From NCBI GenBank assembly GCA_026413225.1, contig CM048553.1, positions 136,182,190 through 136,246,189 of the forward strand: a stretch of DNA of 64,000 bases, given 5' to 3'. Each line of letters begins with the position of its first letter. Within the stretch, counting starts at the first letter, position 1. This stretch comes from Otis tarda (Eukaryota > Chordata > Aves > Otidiformes > Otididae). The position numbers and the translations under genes were made by a program. The notes beneath the pieces are model-generated. The model was not told where the DNA came from and did not search any database. It saw only the letters and a list, made by a program, of their open reading frames with translations. Shown piece by piece: positions 63,822-64,000 of the stretch.

Positions 63822-64000
63822 TCACACCCACTCTTGCATAGAGCGTTTGCAGTACAGTATGTGGCGGGGTGTTCCTTTCCTTTTGAACTGGAACACAGTG
63901 TAAACCAAGACAAGGAGGCACAAGGCCAGGATGCAGGGAATGACGATGGCTATGGCTTTCACAGTGCTGGCTGTGTTGTCCAGTTTGATGACAATGTCAA
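63822..64000 (-). CDS. C-terminal exon of a single-pass membrane protein (partial)
   Basis: An open minus-strand frame runs from the window edge to a TGA stop at 63822-63824, giving 58 complete codons. The order is a short polar stretch (DIVIKLDNTASTVK), one hydrophobic span of about 22 residues (AIAIVIPCILALCLLV and on), then a basic stop-transfer QFKRKGTPR and a tail of about 20 residues ending CKRSMQEWV. A hydrophobic span followed by Lys/Arg suggests type I topology with a short cytoplasmic tail. The last three residues, Glu-Trp-Val, fit a class III PDZ ligand (acidic-x-hydrophobic). Two cysteines, one in the tail and others in the membrane span, could be acylated. The frame is balanced in codon use and GC-richer than the desert to its left. 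The gene continues past 64000, so start, ectodomain and identity are unseen; I do not recognise it confidently. Confidence 0.82.
   Translation of the reverse strand, partial: DIVIKLDNTASTVKAIAIVIPCILALCLLVLVYTVFQFKRKGTPRHILYCKRSMQEWV

Overview
The window reads as avian nuclear DNA, probably from a neoavian bird. The evidence is four CR1 LINE 3' ends of the modern bird type (their ends carry the ATTCTATGAT-like octamer repeat), several solo LTRs of families I recognise from bird genomes, the near absence of SINEs, and a long AT-rich gene-poor background. These assignments come from reading the bases; no database was searched.

The region is essentially an intergenic desert. The only protein-coding sequence I can support is at the extreme right edge, on the minus strand (63822-64000). 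It is the last 58 codons and stop of a single-pass membrane protein with a short basic tail ending in Glu-Trp-Val. Its remaining exons lie beyond position 64000. Everything to its left is therefore downstream of that gene or between genes. All the long open frames inside LTRs are by-products of repeat composition.

Layout: (1) 147-771, a forward solo LTR with a 5-bp target duplication, then AT-rich DNA. (2) 4434-5585, a ~1.15 kb forward solo LTR (family A here). (3) 9600-9860, a small CpG-rich patch with a TATA motif. (4) 13026-14091 and 18076-19231, two reverse family-A LTRs; the first carries a 52-bp tandem duplication made after insertion. (5) 21566-21853, a small hAT-type DNA transposon with inverted ends and an 8-bp duplication. 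(6) 22985-23530, a decayed ~150-bp tandem array. (7) 28205-29325, an ancient CR1-like fragment followed by a younger CR1. (8) 32658-33066 and 37581-38280, two more CR1 3' ends. (9) 39235-47742, a cluster of four LTRs in the same reverse orientation. (10) 49557-51225, the longest CR1, keeping part of its reverse transcriptase frame. (11) 51226-62400, repeat-poor AT-rich DNA with conserved-element-like stretches, an octamer tandem repeat and a 16-bp perfect palindrome. (12) 62406-62896, an 18-bp perfect inverted repeat bounding ~490 bp, possibly a decayed piggyBac-like element. (13) 63822-64000, the terminal exon.

I see no operon, CRISPR array, tRNA or rRNA gene, or new multi-gene system. The most informative points are the target-site duplications that fix LTR and hAT boundaries, the post-insertion duplication at 12931-13034, the CpG/TATA patch, the 62406/62896 inverted repeat, and the unassigned membrane-protein C-terminus.
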